Positions 16,001-22,911 of a stretch of DNA of 23,546 nt are shown here, piece by piece (the first letter of the stretch is position 1; every line of letters starts with the position of its first letter). The notes below the pieces were generated by a model. The model was not told where the DNA came from and did no database searches. It worked only from the letters and a program-made list of their open reading frames with translations. This DNA comes from Streptomyces cellulosae (GTDB lineage: Bacteria; Actinomycetota; Actinomycetes; Streptomycetales; Streptomycetaceae). The translations under genes and the position numbers were made by a program. The DNA lies in contig NZ_JOEV01000086.1 in the NCBI RefSeq assembly GCF_000721105.1, positions 1 through 23,546 on the forward strand. Direction: 5' to 3'.

Positions 16001-16717
16001 ATCGTCACCGATCTCGTCGGCACCCCGACCGAGCTGCTGGACGAGCAGGGAGACCTGGCCTGGCGCACCCGAAGCACCTTGTGGGGCACCACCGCGTGGG
16101 CCGCGAACAGCACCACCTACACACCCCTCCGCTTCCCCGGCCAGTACTACGACCCGGAAACGGGCCTTCACTACAACTACTTCCGCCACTACGACCCCGA
16201 AAGCGCCCGGTACCTTACCCCGGATCCGCTCGGGCTCGTCCCAGCGCCCAACCCAACCACCTATGTTCATAATCCACACGGACAATCTGATTCACTCGGA
16301 CTTGCTCCCGAATGTCCTCGTGGCAAGAATGGGCGCGGGACTTACGACCTCAGGGAGCCGAACCCGAACTATCCGCCCGACGAAGGAGCGGCCGCAGCCA
16401 TGAGGTCTGCTCCGATTGGTGGGAACATCGACTGTTCGGAGATCGCAGAGTACATCCTAAGAGAGGGAGGAGGGCGAGGAAAGATCATCAATTTCACGAT
16501 GCGTGAAAGTTCCGCCATTAATATTCCTGAAGATGCAGGTCGTACAGTGACGGAATATCGTTATCATGATGTTTATACGGACGGGCGTTACGTGTACGAT
16601 CCCGCGATGAGCTCAAAACCAATTCCATACGGTGACTATGAGCGGGCAATCCGTCTAGAGAATCCGGGAAAAAAGCTGATCGTCCAAGATGGGGGATACT
16701 CCGGCCCTCTCTGGTGA
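13013..16717 (+). CDS. RHS/YD-repeat toxin shell with papain-like C-terminal domain, out of frame with its leader
   Basis: About 1,235 open codons carry the remainder of the toxin. Order: EGIGRLIPELIG linker; a DUF6531-type N-terminal RHS segment (DPVDLTTGKMYLPQTD, about 13240-13480); many YD repeats (YDEAGR, YDAAGR, YDPLGR, about 13700-15950); the RHS-associated core (GQYYDPETGLHYNYF to DPLGL, about 16136-16237); and a variable C-terminus from about 16310. That C-terminus has Cys at 16433 (NIDCSEIAEYI), His at 16565 (YHDVY) and Asp at 16598 (YVYDP). Their order and spacing fit a papain-like Cys-His-Asp toxin, possibly a peptidase or deamidase. The frame is -1 relative to the leader gene. No start codon with a ribosome site precedes ATG 13271, so as sequenced it is probably not made full length and may be a pseudogene. 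The final 400 bases are clearly AT-richer than the shell. Confidence 0.8.
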   Translation, partial: PEGIGRLIPELIGGKGLGLARGGLKAGVKQGLEEAAEQGARRGTKNAAEDSAADTARKHPQENDSPDPHKKVDKDPTDPVDLTTGKMYLPQTDVALPGALPLVFKRRVESGYRFGRWFGPSWSSTIDQRLEIDAEGVVLVSEDGLLLAYPHPAPGLPTLPSHGPRWPLDREDGGYTVTDPQTRRVWHFADRGPDLAVLEQIDDRNGNWITFEYDAEGTPLAVVSSAGYDVRISTEAGRVTDLRLAAADQVLMRYGYTDGHLTEVINSSGLPLRFTYDEAGRVTSWTDTNDRAYTYEYDDQDRCIAEGGTHGHMTLRLSYDETDPDTGLRVTTATTAEGHTRRYLVNDACQVVAEVDPLGAVTRFQRDRYHRLLSHTDPLGHRTTFRYDEAGNLLTLTRPDGREARAEYNDLGLPVKVVNPDGTVVRQTYDDRGNRTSVTSAAGQTTHFAYNEAGHLTSVTDPLGHTTTVVCDRAGLPLKITDPLGATTRYERDAFGRPVTVTDPTGAVTRLEWTVDGHLARRTAADGSTESWTYDGEGNCTTHTDPMGGISRFEYTHFDLLTARTGPDGVRYNFDHDKELRLTKVTNPQGLTWTYDYDAAGRLITETDFDDRTLAYTYDPADRLTSRRNAFGEETRFEHNALGQVIRKDAAGRITTYAHDMTDQLAEAIGPDDTRLTLLRDRYGLLRAETVDGRTLTYTYDELGRRTGRTTPTGATTTWSYDAAGRRAGMVASGRSIDITYDPAGRELARRIGETVTLEHTFDPLGRLTTQSVTGAGDRAVQHRAYTYRADGNLIGIDDQLSGSRRFDLDATGRVTAVHAANWSETYAYDAAGNQTSAHWPSSHPGRDATGTRDYEGTRITRAGNVRYEHDALGRITLRQKTRLSRKPDTWRYEWDAEDRLTSVTTPDGTRWRYTYDPLGRRTAKLRLAEDGETVVERVYFTWDGATLCEQTTTSVTLPNRVTLTWDHRGLHPVAQTERITTAYAPQKEIGSRFFSIVTDLVGTPTELLDEQGDLAWRTRSTLWGTTAWAANSTTYTPLRFPGQYYDPETGLHYNYFRHYDPESARYLTPDPLGLVPAPNPTTYVHNPHGQSDSLGLAPECPRGKNGRGTYDLREPNPNYPPDEGAAAAMRSAPIGGNIDCSEIAEYILREGGGRGKIINFTMRESSAINIPEDAGRTVTEYRYHDVYTDGRYVYDPAMSSKPIPYGDYERAIRLENPGKKLIVQDGGYSGPLW

Positions 16718-17133
16718 CGAGCGAATGGATGATCGTGTCGAGTCGTGGCGAGCAGGCAGTGCAGGCGCTGAGAAGGTTTGGGGAACTCGCATGGTTCAAA
16801 TTGCCTACGGAATTCAATTCTACATATGGCTACGCTCAGGTTCCTTACATGGGGTGGCGCTACGCGTTCCCAGAAGAAGGGGTGGCGCAGCTCATTGAAG
16901 CTGCCGTCAGGGCTCTGCCGACGCAAATTGACTGGGAAATCGATAGAACGCGCAGAAACTGGGTGCTGGTCCCAACGCGGGTTCTGCGTGAGGCGCAGGG
17001 GCTCGCCGACCCCAGCTTCAGAGACGTTGTTCACTCTATCAATGTTCAAGATCAAGAATTTTGCCTCAAAGCGCTGTCAGATTTCGATCTCATCATCCAG
17101 CATCTGCTGCAGGTGCACATCTCGGAAGGCTGA
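16714..17133 (+). CDS. Candidate immunity protein for the papain-like RHS toxin
   Basis: This 139-residue protein has no family I recognise. GTG 16714 overlaps the toxin stop (GTGA), which implies translational coupling. ATG 16729 is an alternative. It has the same AT-richer composition as the toxin domain, so both probably arrived together. It is predicted cytosolic: no signal peptide or long hydrophobic segment. Visible features are a Trp/Tyr-rich N-terminal half (EWMIV, LAWFKL, YGYAQVPYMGWRYAFPEEG) and a helical C-terminal half. Immunity genes sit immediately 3' of RHS toxin tips as a rule (family knowledge), so the assignment rests on position, not homology. Confidence 0.68.
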   Translation: MTSEWMIVSSRGEQAVQALRRFGELAWFKLPTEFNSTYGYAQVPYMGWRYAFPEEGVAQLIEAAVRALPTQIDWEIDRTRRNWVLVPTRVLREAQGLADPSFRDVVHSINVQDQEFCLKALSDFDLIIQHLLQVHISEG

Positions 17134-17193
17134 GGCAGTAAGCTTTCCCAACCTCATTTTGAGTTGGCCAGTTACAGGGGTAGCACCGCTCGG

Positions 17194-17537
17194 ATGAGCA
17201 AAATGCGTAGGGCCAGTGGCTACCATCCGCACTTCGACGACGACCGCGTGCTCGAGATCCTAAAGAACCCGGACGCGGTGCACCTGTCCGAGGGCGGCCG
17301 CGGAAACCCCATCTTCCGACGGGGTGAGGGCATTGTGCTCAGGAAAGGCCCGGGGCGGGCGCGGGCGATGTGATAACCATTTACGGCCCGTCCGGAGTCA
17401 AAGGGGAGTCAGGGGCCAAGGCAGTAGGCGGGGCGGCCGATGACCCCGGGCCGCCGGTAACCCACGGCGATATCGTGAACGGCAACGTTCCAAGCTCAAG
17501 AGGCGGCACCATGCCGCGGGCGCAGCAGATCCGGTGA
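17194..17537 (+). pseudogene. Displaced orphan RHS C-terminal toxin tip, frameshifted
   Basis: From about 17194, one frame reads SGYHPHFDDDRVLEILK, NPDAVHLSEGGRGNPIFRRG and IVLRKGPGRARAM, then stops at 17371-17373. The -1 frame, from 17352, reads GAGAGDVITIYGPSGVKGES and on through PPVTHGDIVNGNVPSS to AQQIR with a stop at 17535-17537. Joined at GPGRGAGDV these make one continuous toxin-tip sequence of a type I recall from Streptomyces RHS proteins (GPSG-x-KGESGA and VTHxDIVNG). One missing G in the run near 17351-17360 explains the break. There is no RHS shell upstream and no good start, so it is an orphan cassette left behind when the active tip was replaced. The activity class of this toxin (possibly a nuclease) is not established. 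Confidence 0.66.
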
Positions 17538-17550
17538 GGCGGCAACCCAA

Positions 17551-18306
17551 GTGAAATTCTCGATGGGCGAAACCATGGACGTCGAGGCCACGGGGCATCC
17601 GCTGACGTTCACGCCGCGCTTCGACATCACCGGACCTCAGGTGATCGTCGCGGATTACGCGGACCCAGCTGGGCGCGAGCGGTTGATCGGGGCGACTTTC
17701 GGGAGCATGCAATGGCTGTGGTCGGAAACCGATGAGGTACGGTTCGCCACCGAGAGTCGGGAACTGATCGGCGCCACCTTCCACGTCCCCCCGAAGTCCG
17801 CTCCCGCACAGGTCTGTCACACGCTGCCGGACAGTCTGCCGACGCTGCCGGGCGGCTTGCACGCGGACGCCGTGGCGGAGTTCTCCCTGCTCCAGGCGAC
17901 CGTTTTCTGCTGCACACCCGATGGTGCCGAGCTGACGTGTCTGAGGGGCCTCGATGTCCTCGAAGGCCCGGCGCCGATACGGATCGGCATCGCCTCCGAT
18001 GTATGCCTCCTCGTCCAGGAAGGGGCCATGGCCGGCTGGAGTCTCAACGATCCCGCGCGGTATCTGACGGATGGCTTCACAGAGCCCGAGGCCGGCCCCC
18101 CTGCCACCGTGACTCGGCTCCGGCTCGCCGAGTGCCTTGCGCTGGTCTCCGAACCGCTCGTCGACGGAGTGATGGACGGGGAACCGGATGCCTGGCGCAG
18201 GCTTCGGGCCGTCGAGCGCGCCCTGCGAGAACAGCGGGAGGATCGTGGCCGGGCGGACGTCCTGCACCGGCTCGTCAGCCGGTTGATCGAGGACTACGAA
18301 CCCTGA
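17551..18306 (+). CDS. Hypothetical protein, candidate immunity to the displaced toxin tip
   Basis: This 251-residue protein has no family I recognise. It begins 13 bases after the stop of the orphan toxin tip, the usual place for its cognate immunity gene, and its GC and codon use are typical of the chromosome. It appears soluble, with no signal peptide. The N-terminal half is beta-rich (FDITGPQVIVADYADPAG, ELIGATFHVPP). The C-terminal half is helical and charged (DAWRRLRAVERALREQREDR to LIEDYEP). GTG 17551 is chosen as the start with a weak GAGG upstream; ATG 17563 and 17575 are alternatives. If the toxin is dead, this gene may persist because it protects against neighbours that carry the intact toxin. 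That is inference. Confidence 0.62.
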   Translation: MKFSMGETMDVEATGHPLTFTPRFDITGPQVIVADYADPAGRERLIGATFGSMQWLWSETDEVRFATESRELIGATFHVPPKSAPAQVCHTLPDSLPTLPGGLHADAVAEFSLLQATVFCCTPDGAELTCLRGLDVLEGPAPIRIGIASDVCLLVQEGAMAGWSLNDPARYLTDGFTEPEAGPPATVTRLRLAECLALVSEPLVDGVMDGEPDAWRRLRAVERALREQREDRGRADVLHRLVSRLIEDYEP

Positions 18307-18503
18307 TCCACCGACGGAGTGAAGGGGCGGCGCCACAGTCGCAGTAAGGGATCTGTGAAGGGCGGGGTGCTGGGCACTCTGTATGGCGCCCGGCCCTGCG
18401 AGCGGGACCAGCAGAAGAACCCGAACGCGAACGTGACTGCGAGGTTCTCCTCCTTTCTGATCCTCGTCGGGTCGGGGAGCCAGCCGTCAGGTGACGGCCG
18501 CAA

Positions 18504-18528
18504 GGGCGGGCGAAGAGATCGCCCGCCC
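18504..18528 (-). terminator. Terminator downstream of glgP
   Basis: GGGCGGGCGA (18504-18513) pairs perfectly with TCGCCCGCCC (18519-18528) around a 5-base loop. It lies 30 bases beyond the minus-strand stop of glgP (18559-18561). It may also stop transcripts arriving from the toxin locus on the plus strand. Confidence 0.72.
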
Positions 18529-18558
18529 TGTCTCGTCAAGCCGCCCGCCCCCGCCACG

Positions 18559-21177
18559 TCACCTCAGCAGCACCCCCGCCGCCTCCACCACCTCCTCCGA
18601 CGGCAGCGCCACCAGTCCCGGTTCGGCGCTGGAGGCCAGCAGACGGTGGGCGGGCAGGACGCGGACCGTGTAGCCGTAGGGCCCGGTGCGGTCCAGGGAC
18701 AGCGGGCCCTCGTACACCCACCGCCCCTCCGGGTCGGGGCCCCCGGCCGGCTTCAGCGGGACGGTCGTGGCGTCGGTGATGCGGTCCTCCTCGTCCACCC
18801 GGCCGGAGACCGCCTGCACCTCGACGTCGTCGGGCCCGAGGTCGCCGAGCGCGACGCGTACCCGCAGGCCGAGGGTGGTGCCGAGTTCCGCGGTGGCCGT
18901 GGCGGCGGTCGTCTCCACGTGGTCGACGGTGACACCGTGCCAGGCCGCGCGCAGCCGGGCCTTCCACTCGGCGATCTCGCGCGCGGCGTCCGGGTCCGTG
19001 GTGCGGTGGGCGTGGGCGGCCGGGGCGTACAGCCGCTCGACGTACTCACGGACCATCCGCCCGGCCAGCACCTTGGGGCCGAGCAGGGTGAGGGTCTGGC
19101 GGACCATCTCGATCCACCGGTCGGGCAGGCCCTCCTGTCCGCGCTCGTAGAAGCGGGGGGTCACCCGTTGTTCGAGCAGGTCGTAGAGGGCGGCGGCCTC
19201 GATGTCGTCGCGCCGGTCGGCGTCGGTGCCCACGCCGTCGGCGGTGGGGATCGCCCAGCCGAAGTCGGGCTGGAACCACTCGTCCCACCAGCCGTCCAGG
19301 ACGGAGAGGTTGAGACAGCCGTTGAGCGCGGCCTTCATCCCGCTGGTCCCGCACGCCTCCAGCGGCCGCAGCGGATTGTTGAGCCAGATGTCGCAGCCCG
19401 GGTAGAGCTTCTGGGCCATCGCCATGCCGTAGTCGGGCAGGAACACCAGCCGGTGCCGCACCCGCGGGTCGTCGGAGAAGCGCACGAGCTCCTGCACCAG
19501 CCGCTTGCCCCCGTCGTCCGCCGGGTGCGCCTTCCCGGCGACGACGATCTGGATCGGCCGCTCGGGATGCAGCAGCAGGTCCATCAGCCGGTCACGGTCG
19601 CGCAGCATCAGCGTCAGCCGCTTGTACGACGGGACGCGCCGCGCGAACCCGATGGTGAGCACGTCGGGGTCGAGCACGCCGTCGATCCAGCCCAGCTCGG
19701 CCGTCACCGCGCCGCGCTGCCGCCAGGAGGCGCGCAGCCGCTCGCGCACCTCGGTCACCAGCTGCTCGCGCAGGTTGCGGCGCAGCTCCCAGATGTCCTG
19801 GTCGGGGATGTCGGCGACCACGTCCCACCGCTCCGAGCCGCCGACCGTCAGGGCGTCCTCGGTGCGCTCGGCGCCGATCTGCCGGGCGCCGAGCCGGAGC
19901 ACCTCGGGGGCGACCCAGGTCGGGGCGTGCACCCCGTTCGTGACGGAGGTGATCGGCACCTCCTCGGGGTCGAATCCCGGCCACAGGCCCGAGAACATCT
20001 CCCGGCTGACCTTGCCGTGCAGCAGGGAGACGCCGTTCGCGCGCTGCGCCAGGCGCAGGCCCATCACGGCCATGTTGAAGAGGTTGGGTTCGCCGCCGGG
20101 GTAGGTCTCCATGCCCAGCTGCAGGACGCGTCCGACGTCGATGCGGGGAAGTTCGGCGTCGGGTCCGAAGTGGCGGGCGACCAGTTCCCGGTCGAAGCGG
20201 TCGATGCCGGCCGGGACGGGGGTGTGGGTGGTGAAGACGGTCCCCGCCCGCACGGCTTCGAGCGCGGAGTCGAAGTCCAGGCCTTCGGAGCAGAGTTCGG
20301 CGATCCGCTCCAGGCCGAGGAAGCCGGCGTGGCCCTCGTTGGTGTGGAACACCTCGGGTTCGGGATGCCCGGTGAGCCGGCAGTACGTCCGTACGGCCCG
20401 CACTCCTCCTATGCCGAGCAGCATCTCCTGGAGCAGCCGGTGCTCGCTGCCGCCGCCGTAGAGCCGGTCGGTCACCCCGCGCTCGCCGAGGTCGTTCTCC
20501 TCGACGTCGGAGTCCAGCATCAGCAGCGGTACCCGGCCGACCTGGGCCAGCCAGATCCGGGCCCGCAGCTGCTTGCCGCCGGGCAGCGCGAGACAGACGT
20601 CGGCCGGGGTGCCGTCGGCCTCCCGCAGCGGGGCGACGGGCAGCTCGTGGGGGTCGAGCACCGGATAGTGCTCCTGCTGCCAGCCGTCCCGGGACAGCGT
20701 CTGCCGGAAGTAACCGTGCCGGTACAGCAGGCCGACCCCGACGAGCGGTACGCCGAGGTCGCTGGCCGCCTTGAGATGGTCGCCGGCGAGGATGCCGAGA
20801 CCGCCGGAGTACTGGGGCAGGGCGGCCGTGATGCCGAACTCCGGGGAGAAGTAGGCGACGGCGGCCGGGAGTTCGGTGGTCTGGGTCTGGTACCAGCGGT
20901 CGCCGGTCACATAGTCGTTCAGGTCGTCGGCGACCGCGGTGAGCCGGCGCAGGAAGCGCCGGTCCTCGGCGAGCTCGGCGAGCCGCGCGGGACGCACGCT
21001 GCCGAGCAGCCGTACCGGGTCGCCACCTGAGGCGGCCCAGCGTTCCGGATCGACGGACTGGAACAGGTCGCGTGTCTCCGCGTGCCAGGACCAGCGCAGA
21101 TTCCGCGCCAGATCACTCAGCGGCCGGAGAGGGTCGGGGAGAACGGGACGGACGGTGAATCGACGGATCGCCTTCAC
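18559..21177 (-). CDS. glgP: Alpha-glucan (glycogen) phosphorylase
   Basis: This 872-residue cytosolic enzyme releases glucose-1-phosphate from the non-reducing ends of alpha-1,4-glucans using pyridoxal phosphate. The N-terminal DUF3417-type segment (PLRPLSDLARNLRWSWHAET) and EFGITAALPQYSGGLGILAGDH identify the short GlgP group (TIGR02094-type) rather than the muscle/MalP group. The PLP-binding Lys is K615 in GTSGMKAALNG, followed by LNLSVLDGWWDE. The last 150 residues are an actinobacterial beta-rich extension. The open frame runs far upstream of the gene. GTG 21177 was chosen because AGGTGG lies 5 bases before it and the family N-terminus begins there. It is divergent from the subtilase gene and near glgE, the glucan-building enzyme, so breakdown and synthesis genes are neighbours. 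Confidence 0.95.
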   Translation of the reverse strand: MKAIRRFTVRPVLPDPLRPLSDLARNLRWSWHAETRDLFQSVDPERWAASGGDPVRLLGSVRPARLAELAEDRRFLRRLTAVADDLNDYVTGDRWYQTQTTELPAAVAYFSPEFGITAALPQYSGGLGILAGDHLKAASDLGVPLVGVGLLYRHGYFRQTLSRDGWQQEHYPVLDPHELPVAPLREADGTPADVCLALPGGKQLRARIWLAQVGRVPLLMLDSDVEENDLGERGVTDRLYGGGSEHRLLQEMLLGIGGVRAVRTYCRLTGHPEPEVFHTNEGHAGFLGLERIAELCSEGLDFDSALEAVRAGTVFTTHTPVPAGIDRFDRELVARHFGPDAELPRIDVGRVLQLGMETYPGGEPNLFNMAVMGLRLAQRANGVSLLHGKVSREMFSGLWPGFDPEEVPITSVTNGVHAPTWVAPEVLRLGARQIGAERTEDALTVGGSERWDVVADIPDQDIWELRRNLREQLVTEVRERLRASWRQRGAVTAELGWIDGVLDPDVLTIGFARRVPSYKRLTLMLRDRDRLMDLLLHPERPIQIVVAGKAHPADDGGKRLVQELVRFSDDPRVRHRLVFLPDYGMAMAQKLYPGCDIWLNNPLRPLEACGTSGMKAALNGCLNLSVLDGWWDEWFQPDFGWAIPTADGVGTDADRRDDIEAAALYDLLEQRVTPRFYERGQEGLPDRWIEMVRQTLTLLGPKVLAGRMVREYVERLYAPAAHAHRTTDPDAAREIAEWKARLRAAWHGVTVDHVETTAATATAELGTTLGLRVRVALGDLGPDDVEVQAVSGRVDEEDRITDATTVPLKPAGGPDPEGRWVYEGPLSLDRTGPYGYTVRVLPAHRLLASSAEPGLVALPSEEVVEAAGVLLR

Positions 21178-21483
21178 TTGCCACCTCGACGCGTTCGCTG
21201 GAGGACGCACGACAGTGTGCGCAGCGTTCTTCAAACGGTACCGGCGTTTGGGCCGCTCCCGCTGGTCGCCCCGCCCCGGGCCCCGCTGCCGGCCCGAAGA
21301 ACCCGCCGTGGGACGCCGGACGGACCGCCGACACGGGGGCCCGATATGGCCGGTTCGCACCCGCAGGCGTTCTTGTGGCGCTTCGCGCCGCACGAGAGGC
21401 TGCCAGTGGCGTCCCGGCCCGGGGAACCGCCCAGCGTCTGAGCTGCGGCTGCCGGACGCCGACCGAGGAGGGGGTACACAGCC
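21178..21483. other. Divergent intergenic region between glgP and the subtilase gene
   Basis: About 306 bases carrying the 5' control regions of both genes. The only clear structure is the short dyad at 21232-21250. GAGGAGGGGG at about 21465-21474 is the subtilase ribosome site, and AGGTGG (read on the minus strand) serves glgP. No small gene was recognised, and no shared copy of the M4 protease promoter element is present. Confidence 0.6.
21232..21250. promoter_or_regulatory. Candidate operator, CAAACG-N7-CGTTTG dyad
   Basis: CAAACG (21232-21237) and CGTTTG (21245-21250) are perfect inverted repeats 7 bases apart, about 55 bases upstream of the glgP start. Size and symmetry suit a dimeric regulator. 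A sugar-responsive LacI-type repressor would make sense here, but the site is not a known consensus. Confidence 0.33.
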
Positions 21484-22683
21484 ATGGCACGGACGCGAAG
21501 GCGGCGTCTGCGCGTGGCGGGGGGTCTGACCGCGGTGACCTGCGCCGCGGCTCTTTCGGCCATCACCCTGCCCGCGCACGCCGCGCCCCTGGGGCCGATA
21601 GCCGGCGCCGGACAGCCCGGCTCCGTCGGCGGAAGTTACCTGGTGACACTCAAGGGGGGAACGAAGGCCCCGTCGGCGGCCGGAAAGGCCCTCGCCGAGA
21701 AGTACGGGGTGAGAATCGGCCATACCTACGGCACGGTGCTGAACGGCTACGCGATCCGGGCCGACGAGAGACGGGCCCGGCTGCTCGCGGCGGACCCGCG
21801 GGTCGCCTCGGTCGTCCAGGACAGCCGGGTGAGCCTGGAGGGGACGCAGAAGAACCCGCCGTCCTGGGGCCTGGACCGGCTCGACCAGGCCCGTCTGCCG
21901 CTGGACGGGACGTACACCTCGCCGGACTCGGGGGGCTCCGGGGTGACCGTCTACGTCATCGACACCGGTGTCCGGATCAGCCACCAGGACTTCGGCGGGC
22001 GGGCGAGTGACGGCTGGGACTTCGTCGGCGGTGACCGCGTCGCGGGCGACGGCAACGGACACGGCACCCACGTCGCCGCCACCGTCGCCGGCACCCGGTA
22101 CGGGGTCGCCAAGAAGGCCCGGGTGGTCTCCGTGCGGGTCCTCGACAACGCGGGCGCGGGCACCACGGCCCGGGTCATCGCGGGCATCGACTGGGTGACG
22201 GAACACGCCAGAAAACCGGCGGTCGCCAACCTCAGCCTGGGCGGCGCCCGCAACGCCCAGCTGGACGCCGCCGTCCGCGCCTCGATCAGGTCCGGAGTGA
22301 CGTACACGGTGGCGGCGGGCAACGACGGGCGGCCGGCCGGACTCTACTCCCCCGCCGGCGTCAAGGAGGCGATCACGGTCGGTGCCACCGGCCCCGGGGA
22401 CGCGAAACCGGCCTTCTCCAACTTCGGTCCGGCGCTCGATCTTTTCGCCCCGGGCGTGTCGATCACCTCGGCGTCACACAGCGGCAACACCGGACGGGCA
22501 ACATATTCTGGTACGTCGATGGCGGCGCCGCACGCGGCCGGCGCGGCGGCGCTCCATCTCGCGGGCCACCGCGGGGACACCCCCGCGCAGGTCGGCAAGG
22601 CACTGGTCTCCCAGGCGGTATCCGGCAAGGTGTCCGGCCGGGGTCTCGGTTCGCCGGACGAATTACTGCACGTGACGCGCTGA
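21484..22683 (+). CDS. Secreted S8 subtilisin-like serine protease with a TTA codon
   Basis: This 399-residue precursor of a proteinase K-type subtilase has a signal peptide at 1-33 (RTRRRRLR then a hydrophobic core to AHAA). An I9 inhibitor-type propeptide (about 50-118, SYLVTLKGG ... NGYAIRA ... VVQDSRV) keeps it folded and inactive. The catalytic domain (about 127-399) has Asp160 in VIDTG, His193 in NGHGTHVA, oxyanion Asn280 in AAGND and Ser345 in SGTSMAAPH. The start ATG has GGAGGGGG 9 bases upstream. Codon 394 (22663-22665, near the C-terminus in PDELLHV) is the rare TTA Leu codon, which in Streptomyces needs the bldA tRNA. The gene may therefore be tied to development, though a TTA so near the 3' end could have little effect. 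It is an unusual guest between glgP and glgE. Confidence 0.95.
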   Translation: MARTRRRRLRVAGGLTAVTCAAALSAITLPAHAAPLGPIAGAGQPGSVGGSYLVTLKGGTKAPSAAGKALAEKYGVRIGHTYGTVLNGYAIRADERRARLLAADPRVASVVQDSRVSLEGTQKNPPSWGLDRLDQARLPLDGTYTSPDSGGSGVTVYVIDTGVRISHQDFGGRASDGWDFVGGDRVAGDGNGHGTHVAATVAGTRYGVAKKARVVSVRVLDNAGAGTTARVIAGIDWVTEHARKPAVANLSLGGARNAQLDAAVRASIRSGVTYTVAAGNDGRPAGLYSPAGVKEAITVGATGPGDAKPAFSNFGPALDLFAPGVSITSASHSGNTGRATYSGTSMAAPHAAGAAALHLAGHRGDTPAQVGKALVSQAVSGKVSGRGLGSPDELLHVTR

Positions 22684-22700
22684 CGCGGGGCACGTCCGGT

Positions 22701-22731
22701 ACCGGTCCCGTTCGGCCAGAACGGGGCCGGT
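22701..22731 (+). terminator. Terminator after the subtilase gene
   Basis: ACCGGTCCCGTTC (22701-22713) pairs with GAACGGGGCCGGT (22719-22731) with one G-T pair and a 5-base loop. CTGTTGTGT follows. It lies 17 bases after the stop and should separate the protease from glgE transcription. Confidence 0.85.
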
Positions 22732-22911
22732 CTGTTGTGTCGACATACGCGTGAGTAGTTAGCAAAGTGCCGGATTGCTCACCCGAATAGGGTGGGAAGG
22801 CTCCTCCGGTACACCCCGCAGGTACCACACCGGCACGCCTCAGGGATGCCCCGCAGGACCCACCTCCCCACAGTCATCCGCCCATCAACGTTGACGCGGA
22901 CAGGAGCGGTC
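22732..22911 (+). promoter_or_regulatory. glgE upstream control region
   Basis: About 180 bases between the subtilase terminator and glgE. It includes an AT-richer patch (22742-22790, GAGTAGTTAGCAAAG), the place a promoter is most likely, and a short dyad CACCC-GAATA-GGGTG (22780-22794). AGGAG at 22902-22906 is the glgE ribosome site. The exact promoter is not assignable by eye. Confidence 0.4.

Noticed and set aside
18294..18557. Small minus-strand frame with a strong AAAGGAGGAG inside it and a peptide TFAFGFFCWSRSQGRAPYRV
   Set aside because: No ATG, GTG or TTG follows the ribosome-site-like sequence at a usable distance in that frame, and the frame overlaps the end of the 17551-18306 gene. 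It is probably chance or a remnant.
18319..21030. 900-codon open frame on the plus strand opposite glgP
   Set aside because: It mirrors glgP codons and has repetitive Gly/Val/Gln/His composition with no family signature. glgP on the other strand is certain.
21178..22206. Extension of glgP by about 340 codons at its N-terminus
   Set aside because: The extra part is antisense to the subtilase gene and the glgP family begins at the chosen GTG with a good AGGTGG.
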